Counted from the stretch's first letter, positions 26,121 through 36,023 are shown. The stretch is DNA of 64,000 bases from G020348385 sp964538085 (GCA_964538085.1 CAZIDF010000018.1:5327-69326), one strand, 5' to 3'. The notes: generated from the letters alone by a model not told the origin. Program-made: numbers and translations.

Positions 26121-28463
26121 ATGGTGCTCAGACTATTTGACCGCTACATCCTCAAAGAGATAATTCCTCCTTTTTTAATAGGGCTAGTGGTCTATTCCTT
26201 TGTCCTGTTGATGCAACAGATCCTCCTTTTGTCCGAGCTCCTGATCGCACGAGGAGTTCCCTTCAAGGTTGTGCTCAACCTGCTCGTCTTTCTCTTCCCT
26301 TCTGTTCTTGCTTTCACCGTTCCTATGTCTGTCCTGATGGGAATCCTTGCTGGATTGAGTCGGTTGTCCTCCGATGCAGAAATCACGGCCTTTAAAACGC
26401 TGGGTATCAGTTACAACAGGTTGTTGAGGCCCGTGTTGGTGTTTTCCTTTTTGGGATTCTTTGTGACAGCGTTTTTAACCCTCTACCTTGCTCCCAGGGC
26501 GAATTACAAATGGGTTCAGACATTCTCGGAGTCCGTAATGACGAGGGTTCAGTTCAATATAAATCCGAGAGAATTTAATGATACCATTCCGAACACCGTC
26601 ATTTTTGTTCAAGATATCACGCCGGAGATGGGTTGGAGGAACATATTCGTGTATTTTGCCACTCCCCCCGATGAGCCCAAAGTCATCCTCGCTCGGGAGG
26701 GAAGGTTGAATTTTTACCCTGAAGAAAGAAGAGCTGCTTTGGAGCTCAGGGATGGCATGATCCACGCCTACCCCTTGCATGACATCGATGATTATCGAAT
26801 CACATCCTTTGGCCACTACGAGGAGGAACTGGATGTGGAGGGAGCGTTTCCCAAAATCGGTGCCAAAAAAAGAGTCCGGGAAAAAGACATCAAAGAACTG
26901 TGGATAGACAGCCAAAGGATAAAATTGGAATTGGCTGAGTTTCTTGTTGACCAGAAAAATCCTCTAATGTTTAATTTGAAAAAAAAGGAATCCAGAGCCC
27001 ATTGGATCGAGATCCATAAAAAGATCGCTCTTCCATTTGCCTGTTTCATTTTCGCTCTTTTAGGACTTCCGCTCGGAGCCTTCACAAAAAAGGGGGGACG
27101 AACCAGCGGTTTCACTCTCAGCATAGGAATTATCCTTATCTATTATATCTTGATAACAGCTGGGGAGCAGATCGCTATGGAGGGACGCATTTCTCCTTTT
27201 GTGGGAATGTGGGGACCGAATATTCTTTTCCTTATCGTTGGCCTGTATTTCTTTGTACAGTCGGTGAGAGAGAGCTCTTTTTTTTCCTTAACCTCACTTT
27301 TCAAAAAAAAGGGGAAGGCCAACTCTAAACCTAAAAGAAAGCGGCTTGTGTCTAGCTTCCCCCGAATTTTCCTCCCTTTCCCCAATATCATCGATCGCTA
27401 CATTATGAGGAAATATTTATCCATATTCGCCTTTGTATTTCTCAGTGCGTTGTCTGTCTCTGCCATCGTCAGTTTTTTTGATAGAATAGACAGCGTTTAC
27501 GAGCATAACAAGCCTCTTGGTCTTCTTTTTGCTTTTATCTGGTACAAAATTCCAGAATCTGTGCAATACATATTACCGGTCACGGCACTCATAGCCACGC
27601 TTCTGTCCCTCGGGCTCTTGACCAAATCCAACGAGATAACGGCCATGAAAGCCTGTGGCATAAGTCTCTACAGGATAATAATCCCTATTCTTGTTCTGTC
27701 CTGTCTTGTCAGCTTCTGTTCTTTTTATGTCCAGGAAAATATATTGCCCGATTCGAATAAAAGGGCAGAAAAAGTATGGAGCGAGATCCAGGATATGCCT
27801 GCGAGAAGTTATGGGAATCTGGATCGCCAGTGGCTGCTGAGCAGGACCAAAAATAGGATCTATCATTACCGATATTTTGATAAAAACGCCTCTGCTTTCA
27901 GCCAGCTCTCTATTTTCGAAATCGAACCCGTTTCTTGGTCTCTTGAAAAAAGGATATTTTCCGAAAAAGGATATCTGGAGGGGCAAGATTTGATGCTGAT
28001 GGATGTATGGACGCGGGATTTCGAAGGCTCGAGAGTCACCGGGTTCGAGAAAATAGAAACCATGCTGCTGCCACAATCGGAGGAAAAAAATTATTTCTTG
28101 AAGGAGGGGGAGGAGCCCGATCAGATGAGTTTTAGAGAATTGAGGCAATATATCGGGCAGATTGAGGACAAAGGATTCGAAACCCTGAAATTCAAAGTCG
28201 ATTTGAATTTCAAACTCACTTTCCCCCTAGCAAGTCTCATTATGGCATTGCTCGGAATTCCGTTCGCTTTTTCTATGGGAAAAAGAGGAGCCCTAGTCGG
28301 TATCGGATTGAGCGTTGTAATCGCGATAGCCTTTTGGGGAGCTGTCGCGACTTTTAGAAGTCTGGGTTATGTAAATTATTTGAGCCCCTTTCTAGCCGCT
28401 TGGGGGCCCAGTCTTATTTTTGGCGCGGTTGGGTTGTACCTCATCTCCACCCTCAAAACTTGA
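26121..28463 (+). CDS. LptF-LptG fusion: lipopolysaccharide export permease
   Basis: Permease of the Lpt machine that lifts LPS from the inner membrane; LptB2 supplies ATP. LptF and LptG are normally separate proteins of about 360 residues. Here one 780-residue chain has two YjgP/YjgQ units. The first covers about 1-380 (LFDRYILKEIIPPFLIGL, AEITAFKTLGISYNRLLRP, and terminal segments ALLGLPLGAFTKKGGR). The second covers about 425-780 (IIDRYIMRKYLSIFAFVF, NEITAMKACGISLYRIIIP, MALLGIPFAFSMGKRG). A basic linker (KKKGKANSKPKRKR) joins them. The frame is continuous. No ribosome site precedes the ATG; a TATAAA at 26110 raises the possibility of a very short leader. lptB/lptC are not in the window. 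Confidence 0.93.
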   Translation: MVLRLFDRYILKEIIPPFLIGLVVYSFVLLMQQILLLSELLIARGVPFKVVLNLLVFLFPSVLAFTVPMSVLMGILAGLSRLSSDAEITAFKTLGISYNRLLRPVLVFSFLGFFVTAFLTLYLAPRANYKWVQTFSESVMTRVQFNINPREFNDTIPNTVIFVQDITPEMGWRNIFVYFATPPDEPKVILAREGRLNFYPEERRAALELRDGMIHAYPLHDIDDYRITSFGHYEEELDVEGAFPKIGAKKRVREKDIKELWIDSQRIKLELAEFLVDQKNPLMFNLKKKESRAHWIEIHKKIALPFACFIFALLGLPLGAFTKKGGRTSGFTLSIGIILIYYILITAGEQIAMEGRISPFVGMWGPNILFLIVGLYFFVQSVRESSFFSLTSLFKKKGKANSKPKRKRLVSSFPRIFLPFPNIIDRYIMRKYLSIFAFVFLSALSVSAIVSFFDRIDSVYEHNKPLGLLFAFIWYKIPESVQYILPVTALIATLLSLGLLTKSNEITAMKACGISLYRIIIPILVLSCLVSFCSFYVQENILPDSNKRAEKVWSEIQDMPARSYGNLDRQWLLSRTKNRIYHYRYFDKNASAFSQLSIFEIEPVSWSLEKRIFSEKGYLEGQDLMLMDVWTRDFEGSRVTGFEKIETMLLPQSEEKNYFLKEGEEPDQMSFRELRQYIGQIEDKGFETLKFKVDLNFKLTFPLASLIMALLGIPFAFSMGKRGALVGIGLSVVIAIAFWGAVATFRSLGYVNYLSPFLAAWGPSLIFGAVGLYLISTLKT

Positions 28464-28496
28464 TCCTGAATTATTTATACGTCGATCTCACAGCAT

Positions 28497-28622
28497 CGGC
28501 TTCGTTGCAGCCCATTCGTAGTATATAAATACAGCTTCATGGGCCACTTCCTCGCATCCTTTAATACTAGGGCGGGGTGGAGGGTCTAGGGCGGGGTGGA
28601 GGGTCTAGGCCTGTAAATAATC
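28497..28622. repeat. Dispersed intergenic repeat, copy 2, with internal 19-base tandem duplication
   Basis: Occupies the gap between lptFG and the DUF151 gene. It shares long blocks with 13391-13496: ACAGCTTCATG, CACTTCCTCGCATCC, then GGGCGGGGTGGAGGG. The G-rich end is duplicated here as two exact copies of CTAGGGCGGGGTGGAGGGT (about 28567-28604). Confidence 0.78.
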
Positions 28623-28664
28623 CAGGCTTTCTATTTCATTTAAAGGAAGGGTGGAATAGGAAGG

Positions 28665-29150
28665 CTACATCTTGTATTTGCCGAAGTCCTCAGGTTGTAA
28701 GTTTTCCAGCCACTTTTTTAATTTTTCCGAGTCTTCCAAGTTTTCATCGAATTTTAGGCTGTGAGCTTTGCTGACAACGGATTCGTCGACATAGATAGGA
28801 GCTTTGACGCGGAGGGCCAATGCGATGGCATCGGAGGGACGAGAATCGATAATAAGAGGATTCCCGTCATACAAACAATGAATCATGGCATAAAAGGTAT
28901 TGTCTTTAACATCGTTGACTACGATTCTTTGAATGTTCAGGCCGGTTTTTTCCAGAACGGTTTTCAGCAGATCGTGCGTCATGGGCCTGGGGGTATCGAT
29001 GTTCTCGATTTTGAGAGCGATGGCGTTTGCCTCGAACACCCCGATCCAGATCGGGAGAATGCGTTCGCTTTTCGGGTCTTCAAGGACCACGATAGGCATT
29101 TTGGATAGAGGATCGACAACCAGGCCTTTTATCTTCATTTCTATTTCCAT
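28665..29150 (-). CDS. Bifunctional nuclease family protein (DUF151)
   Basis: BFN/DUF151 domain protein, a family with reported DNase/RNase activity in plants and with wide distribution in bacteria. The 161-residue product matches end to end: KIKGLVVDPLSKMPIVVLEDPKSERILPIWIG, RPMTHDLLKTVLE, VNDVKDNTFYAMIH, SRPSDAIALALRVKAPIYVDE. A C-terminal acidic helix follows (about 125-160). The bacterial role is not settled. Ribosome site AGGA-type read on the minus strand. It is followed by the CLC gene on the opposite side of a 100-base gap; both are on the minus strand, but there is no tight coupling. Confidence 0.92.
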   Translation of the reverse strand: MEIEMKIKGLVVDPLSKMPIVVLEDPKSERILPIWIGVFEANAIALKIENIDTPRPMTHDLLKTVLEKTGLNIQRIVVNDVKDNTFYAMIHCLYDGNPLIIDSRPSDAIALALRVKAPIYVDESVVSKAHSLKFDENLEDSEKLKKWLENLQPEDFGKYKM

Positions 29151-29251
29151 GATGTCCTCCGCTTCAACAACTAAATATATATTTCCGACCGGAGCTTGTC
29201 AAGAAATCCCCTCATTGGGTAACCATCCTTATTCCCGCTATATCGAAAGGA

Positions 29252-31264
29252 TTATTTCTTTTTACCCGATATTATTTCGGAGATATTCACTTCTGGGCCT
29301 GCGATTATCAAACGGTCTCCTTTGCGGATGATTTCGTTGCCCGAAGGAATGGTTATTGTCTGAGGCGGGAATTTTCTTTTGATCAACAGGACATCGATAC
29401 GATGCAAAGCCTTGAGATCCAGTTCTTTCAAGCTTTTGTTCCAGAACACAAGAGGGGCCTCGATTTCCATGAACTTATAACCTGTGCCGAAATCGAATGA
29501 CTCCCCATCTGCCGTGAATTTCATGCTCTTCACAAGCCCAGCGGCAGCCTCTCTTTTAATGATTTCGTGATTGTAAGCCTCTATGACATCCTTTCTCTTT
29601 ACTACCCCGGCGAATTTCCCGTTTTGGAGCACGGCGATTTCGGCCACATCGGTCCGCCCGAATATCTTCATGGCTTTTTCGAGGTTGTCTTCGAAATCCA
29701 GCCTGATGTCCGTGACGGCAAGATCCTGGGCGATGACGAAAGAATCGACGATGTCTTTTTCTTCCAGCAATTTTTTCAACTGATTGAGCGCGAAACACCC
29801 GATGTGATTGTTTTCCCCATCCACGATCTGGAAGGAATGGTGTTTGCTTCCGATCGCCTGATCGATGATTTTTCCCACCTTTTCCGTGTTGAGGAAGAGT
29901 TGATAGTCATGGCTGATGAAATCTTTGACGGAAAGAGACTTGAGGATATGTTCTTCTCTCCCCTCTTTGAAGATGATGCCTTGGCGTTTGAGCTTCATGG
30001 TATAGATGGATTCTTTGTGAACGCCGACCGCCAAAAAAGAGGCGATAATACATGTGAGCATCAACGGCAGGATGATCTTGTAATCGTTGGTCAGTTCGAA
30101 GATGATGATGATGGCTGTTATCGGGGCATGGGTGGCGGCAGCCACGACAGCTCCCATGCCGACTAGAGAAAAGGCTCCGGGAGAGGAAATGGATTCGGGA
30201 AAGGCAGAATGAAAAAGAGATCCCACGAGATTCCCTGTCATGGCTCCGAGAAAAAGGGATGGAGCAAAAATCCCCCCGGAACCTCCGGAGCCGAGGGTCA
30301 TCGATGTGCCAAAGACTTTTGCCATTACGAGGAGAAAGGCCATCCAAAAGCCCAGTTGGCTTTGGAGACAGGCGTCGATACCCTCGTATCCAACGCCGAA
30401 AACTTGAGGTAGTTTCAATCCGATGATTCCGACGATAAGGCCGCCGAGGGCAGGCTTCAGAAGCGGATGGATACGAAGGTTGTCAAATCTGTCCTCAAGA
30501 AAATAAAGAACTTTGATGAACAATATCGCCACCAATCCACTGAGAATCCCCAGCAGGAGGTACGGACCAATTTCCCAAACGCTGATCAGAGAATATTTAG
30601 GCACCGTGAAGGCGGCGAAATCTCCGGTTATCAAACGTGAAATCAAGGTGGCTATGACGGAGGCGATGATGATTGGGCTGAAAGAGTAGACACCGAAATC
30701 ACCCAGCAAAACCTCTACGGCAAAGAGAGCCCCGGCAATGGGGGCGTTGAATGTAGCCCCGATACCCGCGCCTGCTCCTGCCGCTACCAGCGTTCGCATC
30801 GCCCTTTCTTGAATGCGGAACAATTGCCCGATCGAAGAAGCGATACTGGCAGAGATCTGGACGATGGGGCCCTCACGGCCGGTTGAACCTCCTGATCCGA
30901 TACAAATGGACGAGGCAAGAGCCTTGACGATGGCCACTCGATTTCTTATTTTTGCACCGCGGAAGATCAGAGATTCCATGATTTCCGGAACTCCGTGACC
31001 TTTGGCCTCTTTAGCGCCATAGTAGATAAGGGGGGCTATGAGCAATCCTCCGGCCACCGGAATCAACAGAGTTAGATACCATGGTTGAGAGCCAACCGCC
31101 TCGATGATGCTGGACGATCTCCAGAAAATTTCTTGGAAGAAGTGGATCATGAACTTGAAAAGCACAGAAGCTAATCCGGCGAATAAACCAATAATAACCG
31201 CAAGCAAAGACAGCCGGATATGCTCACCGAATTCGCGGTCCTTAAAGTGGAATTTCATGTTCAT
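29252..31264 (-). CDS. ClC-family chloride transport protein with CBS pair and TrkA_C domain
   Basis: Eighteen-helix ClC membrane domain (about 1-430), then two CBS domains (about 440-570) and a TrkA_C/RCK-C domain (about 585-665) that probably bind nucleotide or ligand for gating. Signature stretches are GSGGSTGREGPIVQ, with the gating Glu at 131, GIGATFNAPIAGALFAVEV, and GSGGSGGIFAPSLFLGAMTG. The position equal to the inner proton Glu (E203) of the E. coli exchanger appears to be Val185, and the GSGIP Ser position reads GHGVP. The TrkA_C domain is an uncommon addition but is known in bacterial ClCs. Transport mode, channel or exchanger, cannot be settled here. Confidence 0.93.
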   Translation of the reverse strand: MNMKFHFKDREFGEHIRLSLLAVIIGLFAGLASVLFKFMIHFFQEIFWRSSSIIEAVGSQPWYLTLLIPVAGGLLIAPLIYYGAKEAKGHGVPEIMESLIFRGAKIRNRVAIVKALASSICIGSGGSTGREGPIVQISASIASSIGQLFRIQERAMRTLVAAGAGAGIGATFNAPIAGALFAVEVLLGDFGVYSFSPIIIASVIATLISRLITGDFAAFTVPKYSLISVWEIGPYLLLGILSGLVAILFIKVLYFLEDRFDNLRIHPLLKPALGGLIVGIIGLKLPQVFGVGYEGIDACLQSQLGFWMAFLLVMAKVFGTSMTLGSGGSGGIFAPSLFLGAMTGNLVGSLFHSAFPESISSPGAFSLVGMGAVVAAATHAPITAIIIIFELTNDYKIILPLMLTCIIASFLAVGVHKESIYTMKLKRQGIIFKEGREEHILKSLSVKDFISHDYQLFLNTEKVGKIIDQAIGSKHHSFQIVDGENNHIGCFALNQLKKLLEEKDIVDSFVIAQDLAVTDIRLDFEDNLEKAMKIFGRTDVAEIAVLQNGKFAGVVKRKDVIEAYNHEIIKREAAAGLVKSMKFTADGESFDFGTGYKFMEIEAPLVFWNKSLKELDLKALHRIDVLLIKRKFPPQTITIPSGNEIIRKGDRLIIAGPEVNISEIISGKKK

Positions 31265-31327
31265 TTTTCAAACAGAAGAATTATTATAGAGGAAAAAAGG
31301 AATTAAAAAAAATGGTTTAAAAATATT

Positions 31328-32620
31328 TTAAAAAAGTTTCAGCTGGCCCTGCGCCTCCTCCTCAACCGTATCTTCATCGAAAAGGTTGATTTTCCCGAAC
31401 TCGCCGTCATGGCCAGGGACGATCTTGACATGGCCTTTTCTCATCCTGTCCACAGCCATACTCACCCGCTCCGGAGAAAGGCGCTCCAATTCATGGATGG
31501 GGACTTCGGTGAGGATTTTGTGCTCGTTCCCAAATTCATGGATGAACTTGAAATACATTTCCCAGACGCTTTTACATTCGGATGTTTTGGAAAGCGCCTG
31601 CGCCACGATTTCATTCAAAGGGATAAGGTTTCTGTATGGGATCCTGGTCGGCGGGAAATTTCCTTTCTCTCTGTCTGCTAAATTTTCCACCCGATGCATC
31701 ACGCCTACGGTGAGCTTTTTCCCGCAGCGGGGGCACATGTATTTGTGCTGGATTGTTTCTTGGGGCGAGAAGATCACCTCACATTTGCGATGGCCATCGT
31801 AGTGGTATTTGCCCTCCTCAGGGAAGAATTCCACTGTGTAAAGAAACTTATCGGGATTTTTGCTCTTGATGGCTTCCACCAGAGCATCGTAACTGAATTC
31901 CGTATCGAATACATTGGATTCCCTGCCGATTTTCGATGGGGAATGGGCATCGGAGTTGGAGACAAATGTGTATTTGTCGAGGGAAGAAAGCCGCCAGTTC
32001 ATCGATGGATCGGATGACAGGCCTGTCTCTAACGCAAAGATAAAGGGTGTCGTCTCTTCGAAGCACTCTTCGATCGTATCGAAGCCCGAGTTGGCCCCGA
32101 AGAGAGAAAACCAAGGTGTCCATATATGAGCGGGGATGACCACACAACGCGGGCAGTCGTTCGCCACGATCTTTACAAAAGTTTTGGCATCCAGTCCGAG
32201 GATGGGCCGTCCATCCGAACGCAGGTTTCCGATACTGGATAATTTGCTGTTCAGTTTGTCGACGGATTCGAAATCGGGCGCCAGCACGAGGATGTGAATC
32301 TTTCGAACCTTTCCTTTTTTGGAGTAGATAAAGCTGATCTCTGCGGTCAGGATGAAGGAAACATCTTCTTTGGAGACTCCGATGTCTTGAAGAAATCCGT
32401 TCTTCTGAGGGAGGACGTTTTTCAGACGGAAAAACCCGTTTCCTGAAGATGTCAGCTTTTCTTTTGCGAGAAAAAGCCATTCCGGATGGGTGAAATCTCC
32501 TGTGCCCAGGAGTGAGATCCCTTTGATTTTCGCCCAGTGTGCGAGGGTGTCGAGAGAGGTGTCACGAGAGGTGGCCCGTGAAAATTTGGAGTGAATGTGG
32601 AGATCGGCCACATACTTCAT
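31328..32620 (-). CDS. PHP-domain protein of the TIGR00375/YqxK-like family
   Basis: PHP-type metallohydrolase of the family found alone or fused to UvrD-like helicases; probably acts on DNA or nucleotides, but the substrate is unknown. Metal motifs: VADLHIHSKFSRATS, LLGTGDFTHPEW, TAEISFIYS, VVIPAHIWTPWFSLFG and FVSNSDAHSPSKIGRE. A four-Cys-type zinc site appears later as YMCPRCGKKLTVGVMHRV, and a C-terminal helical region includes FGKINLFDE. ATG 32620 is preferred over 32659 because the family starts at KYVADLH and GGGA lies about 10 bases ahead. The gene is divergent from the GWxTD genes across a 222-base gap. Confidence 0.88.
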   Translation of the reverse strand: MKYVADLHIHSKFSRATSRDTSLDTLAHWAKIKGISLLGTGDFTHPEWLFLAKEKLTSSGNGFFRLKNVLPQKNGFLQDIGVSKEDVSFILTAEISFIYSKKGKVRKIHILVLAPDFESVDKLNSKLSSIGNLRSDGRPILGLDAKTFVKIVANDCPRCVVIPAHIWTPWFSLFGANSGFDTIEECFEETTPFIFALETGLSSDPSMNWRLSSLDKYTFVSNSDAHSPSKIGRESNVFDTEFSYDALVEAIKSKNPDKFLYTVEFFPEEGKYHYDGHRKCEVIFSPQETIQHKYMCPRCGKKLTVGVMHRVENLADREKGNFPPTRIPYRNLIPLNEIVAQALSKTSECKSVWEMYFKFIHEFGNEHKILTEVPIHELERLSPERVSMAVDRMRKGHVKIVPGHDGEFGKINLFDEDTVEEEAQGQLKLF

Positions 32621-32881
32621 TGTGTGTTGTTCCCAGTTTATATAAATACCTTGTGACATTTCAAGATAATACTATGGTAAACGGAAAATAAATCCCTATT
32701 TTTACTCGGCTGGTCCTGGCGGAAAATAAATCCATGATTTTTGTACTTGCGTGATAGGGCTTTTTATCATTTCTTAAAAGTGCTAAAATGATATGTAAGA
32801 AGGCCAATCGTTGAGCATTCATCTTATATTCTTTTGCGATGATGAGTTGTATCGAAAACTTTAATCTGAAGGGAGAAAGCT

Positions 32882-33817
32882 GTGAGAAATAACCAGAGTA
32901 TATTAAAATCTGTCGCTCATTCCTGTCTTGTTCTGTTCGCTTTCAGTTTAATCAGCTGTGGAGGAGGCCCGAAGTTGGAGCTCGACCCTGCGAGCAAAGA
33001 TTTTTATGAAACGGCTCGATTGATCATGACGAAGCAGGAAAACAGGATATTCAGACATCTTCCCGATAAAGAATCAAGGGAAGAATTCATCCAAGAATTC
33101 TGGATTAAACGGGATCCCGATAGAGAGACGGATGAAAATGAATTCAGAGAAGAATTTTTCCGTCGAATCGAATATGCCAACGAACATTTTTTCGAAGGGC
33201 CTCCAGGATGGAAAACCGACAGAGGAAGAATGTACATCTATTTCGGGTCGCCGGATAGAATGGACGGAAATCCGATGAGCAACCAGCCGGGAATGAGGGG
33301 TTGGATTTTGTGGGTCTATTATCGGTATGGTTTTGCGGTGTATTTTTTCGACCGGAGAGGGGATGGCCAGTACAATATCGAACCGACACCCACAGAGTTG
33401 GGGGGCGGTCTTGTGGGAGATTTTTCCTACGCCATCGAAAAAGCCCGGTTGGGATATATACCCCAGCAGGATAGCATGAGCGACAAGTTCATGAATTTCC
33501 AGTTGGATTATGACAAACAGAATAAGGAATTCATCATTTCGGTCCCCACAGAGGCTTTGGTTTTCGAGGAGGAGGAAAACCTCCTGAAGTTGGATTTGGA
33601 GTTTGAATTTTACATCTACCAGGAAGAGTCGGGAGTTAAGGACAAATTTCAGCACACGGAAAATTTCGAAACCACGGAAGAACGAATTTTGAACCAGAAA
33701 GATATTGTTTTCACGATCCCGAAGGATTTGGAGCCAGGAAAATATTTTGTCGATGTTATTATCACGGTGAAGCCCGATGTCGGAAAGGTAAGAAAAATAT
33801 TTAATATCAAAGTCTGA
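32882..33817 (+). CDS. GWxTD-motif lipoprotein, short form, module 1
   Basis: Secreted lipoprotein of unknown function with a GWxTD domain. Lipobox LISC at residues 23-26 follows a hydrophobic signal. The domain (about 35-165) has FWIKRDPD, then PGWKTDRGRMYIYFGSPD with GWKTD at 109-113. A beta-rich C-terminal half (about 190-311) ends LEPGKYFVDVIITVKPDVGKVRKIFNIKV, resembling an Ig-like strand pattern. GTG start with AGGGAG 7 bases ahead. The gene is 20 bases before the long GWxTD protein, and the whole pair recurs at 44477-47529. This is the first gene of the locus. Confidence 0.9.
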   Translation: MRNNQSILKSVAHSCLVLFAFSLISCGGGPKLELDPASKDFYETARLIMTKQENRIFRHLPDKESREEFIQEFWIKRDPDRETDENEFREEFFRRIEYANEHFFEGPPGWKTDRGRMYIYFGSPDRMDGNPMSNQPGMRGWILWVYYRYGFAVYFFDRRGDGQYNIEPTPTELGGGLVGDFSYAIEKARLGYIPQQDSMSDKFMNFQLDYDKQNKEFIISVPTEALVFEEEENLLKLDLEFEFYIYQEESGVKDKFQHTENFETTEERILNQKDIVFTIPKDLEPGKYFVDVIITVKPDVGKVRKIFNIKV

Positions 33818-33837
33818 GACGAATAAATATTTCCAGG

Positions 33838-35940
33838 ATGGCTGAGACGGCCGTAAGAACCACAAAAACACTTGTCGTTTTGATGGCGCTTTCTGTGTTT
33901 TTGTGTGGCAATCAGATCAAGGAGAAGGATCTCCTCCCCCAATACAGAGATTGGTTAAAGCTGGTGAACTACATCATCCGTCCAGAGGAAAAAGATGTTT
34001 TTATGCTGCTTGCCAATAATCGGGAGAGAGATATTTTTATCCAAACCTTCTGGAAGCAACGGGACCCTACGCCCGGAACCCCGGAGAATGAGTACAAAGA
34101 GGAACATATCGAGAGATTCAACTATGCCAATGAGTACTACAGACGAGGTTCGCCGCGCGAAGGGTGGATGACCGACATGGGAAGATTCCATATCATCCTG
34201 GGTCCTCCTGTGAGCATCGAACGTTTCGACAACCAGAAGGGTCTTTACCCGGCCCAAGTCTGGTACTACTATGGAGAGAGGGAAAAAGGCCTGCCCGCTT
34301 ATTTTGGTCTAGTGTTTTTTAAAAGGGGAGGGGCTGGAGAATACAAACTGTACGATCCCGTTTCCGATGGGCCTGCGGCTCTTATGATCGAGGGGAGGAA
34401 TCTGGATCCATTCGCTTATGAAAAAACATATGAAAAAATCAACGAACTAGCGCCAACTCTCGCTCTGGTATCCCTCAGCATGATTCCTGGAGAAATTCCC
34501 TTCAATTACCAGCCTTCTCTGCGCAATAACATCGTACTTGCCGATATTATGGAATCACCCATTGAGGATATCAATCCCGTTTACGCCACACATTTTTTGA
34601 ACTACAGAGGGATCGTCAGCACGGATTACCTGACGAACTATATCGAGAGCGATGCTGAAGATGCCTTGATAACGGATCCGGCGATGGGATTGGATTTTTT
34701 GCATTTTTTGATCGTGCCCCGCCTGATTTCAGTGGATTATTACGAACCCAAGGATCAGTTTTTTTGCAACTTTACGCTGAATGTCAACATGAGCCAGGAT
34801 GAAAAGACGGTCTTCCAGTATTCCAAAGAATTCCCTTTTTATTTTTCCCAGGATGAGCTCGATAAAATAAGGGCGAGCGGCCTGGGCATAGAGGACTGCT
34901 TTCCTGTGGCTGAGGGGAAATATAAGCTGACCGTTTTGCTGATGAATTCTGTGGGGAAAGAATTTACGATATACGAGAAGGAGTTGGAAATTCCTGAGAG
35001 GTCCGAGGAATCCTGTTTGATGGGTCCTTTTTTAGGCTACAGGTTCCAGAGCTATCCCACAGATGTTCACATCCCTTTCAAGGTTCTCGATAGCAAGCTG
35101 GCGGTCGAACCTAAAAAAACCTACGGCACGAGCGATTCGCTTTCCATTCTTTTTCTCGTAAAGAATGTGGACAATGATCTTTGGGAGTCGGGAAAAGCGG
35201 AAATACGAATCCAAGGCCTGAAACAAACCAATCCGTCGCAGAAAAATTGGACTTTTTTGCTGAAAAGCTCACCACTCGGAAAAATTCTGAAAATAGCGCA
35301 TGAGTTTCCGGTTCGCGAACTCTCCCCGGATTATTATGACATCCATATCAAACTATTAGACGGCAAGGGGAGTATGGTCGATCACAAGGTAAGCCATTTC
35401 GTTATTTCTGCGGCAGATGCCGTAGCCCACCCGACGGCTTATGCAAAAGGGATCCCTTTAGCTCATAGTTATGCCTATTATTATATGCTTGCATCCCAAT
35501 ACAGTAAAACCGGCCGGCTTGATAAGGCAGGGGATTTTTATCAAAAAGCCTATGGAATGAACCCGGGTTACAAAAATGGATTGTTGGATTATGCCCGATA
35601 CCTTATCGAATCCCAAAAATTAAAGGAATGCTTGGATCTGATCGAAAATATCAGGGATGAAAAAGATCTGCGGTTCGAATATTTTTTGATCAAAGGCAGA
35701 GCGCACATGGGGATGCAGGAATATAAACTAGCCATCTCAAACCTAGAGGAGGGGAGTAAGATCTACAACAGCGACACTACCCTCCTCAATTCCCTCGGGT
35801 ACTGCTACCATAAAACCAACCAGAAAGATAAAGCGCTAGAGGTCCTCAAGGCATCGCTCCGGTTGAATCCCCAACAGGAAGAAATCCAAAAGCTAGTTCA
35901 AGAGATAGGAAAAAACTCACAAAGTTATTCAAAAAATTGA
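33838..35940 (+). CDS. GWxTD-motif protein with C-terminal TPRs, long form, module 1
   Basis: Large exported protein, 700 residues. An N-terminal hydrophobic stretch (about 10-24) acts as a signal or anchor; a Cys at 23 is not in a good lipobox. The GWxTD domain spans about 30-160 (FWKQRDPTPGTPENEYKEEH, EGWMTDMGRFHIILGPP with GWMTD at 109-113). A long beta-rich middle follows (about 200-540). TPR-like helices make up the last 140 residues (YAYYYMLASQYSKTGRLDKA, LLNSLGYCYHKTNQKDKALE). The closest relative in the window is the product of 45439-47529. Its partner is the short lipoprotein just upstream. Function unknown. Confidence 0.9.
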   Translation: MAETAVRTTKTLVVLMALSVFLCGNQIKEKDLLPQYRDWLKLVNYIIRPEEKDVFMLLANNRERDIFIQTFWKQRDPTPGTPENEYKEEHIERFNYANEYYRRGSPREGWMTDMGRFHIILGPPVSIERFDNQKGLYPAQVWYYYGEREKGLPAYFGLVFFKRGGAGEYKLYDPVSDGPAALMIEGRNLDPFAYEKTYEKINELAPTLALVSLSMIPGEIPFNYQPSLRNNIVLADIMESPIEDINPVYATHFLNYRGIVSTDYLTNYIESDAEDALITDPAMGLDFLHFLIVPRLISVDYYEPKDQFFCNFTLNVNMSQDEKTVFQYSKEFPFYFSQDELDKIRASGLGIEDCFPVAEGKYKLTVLLMNSVGKEFTIYEKELEIPERSEESCLMGPFLGYRFQSYPTDVHIPFKVLDSKLAVEPKKTYGTSDSLSILFLVKNVDNDLWESGKAEIRIQGLKQTNPSQKNWTFLLKSSPLGKILKIAHEFPVRELSPDYYDIHIKLLDGKGSMVDHKVSHFVISAADAVAHPTAYAKGIPLAHSYAYYYMLASQYSKTGRLDKAGDFYQKAYGMNPGYKNGLLDYARYLIESQKLKECLDLIENIRDEKDLRFEYFLIKGRAHMGMQEYKLAISNLEEGSKIYNSDTTLLNSLGYCYHKTNQKDKALEVLKASLRLNPQQEEIQKLVQEIGKNSQSYSKN

Positions 35941-36023
35941 ACTTTTGAATCGTTTCTGATACAATTTCTTGGATAATTCCTCATCCGTTTTTTTTCATGC
36001 TGGAATCGGCTTTTTTAAAAAGA

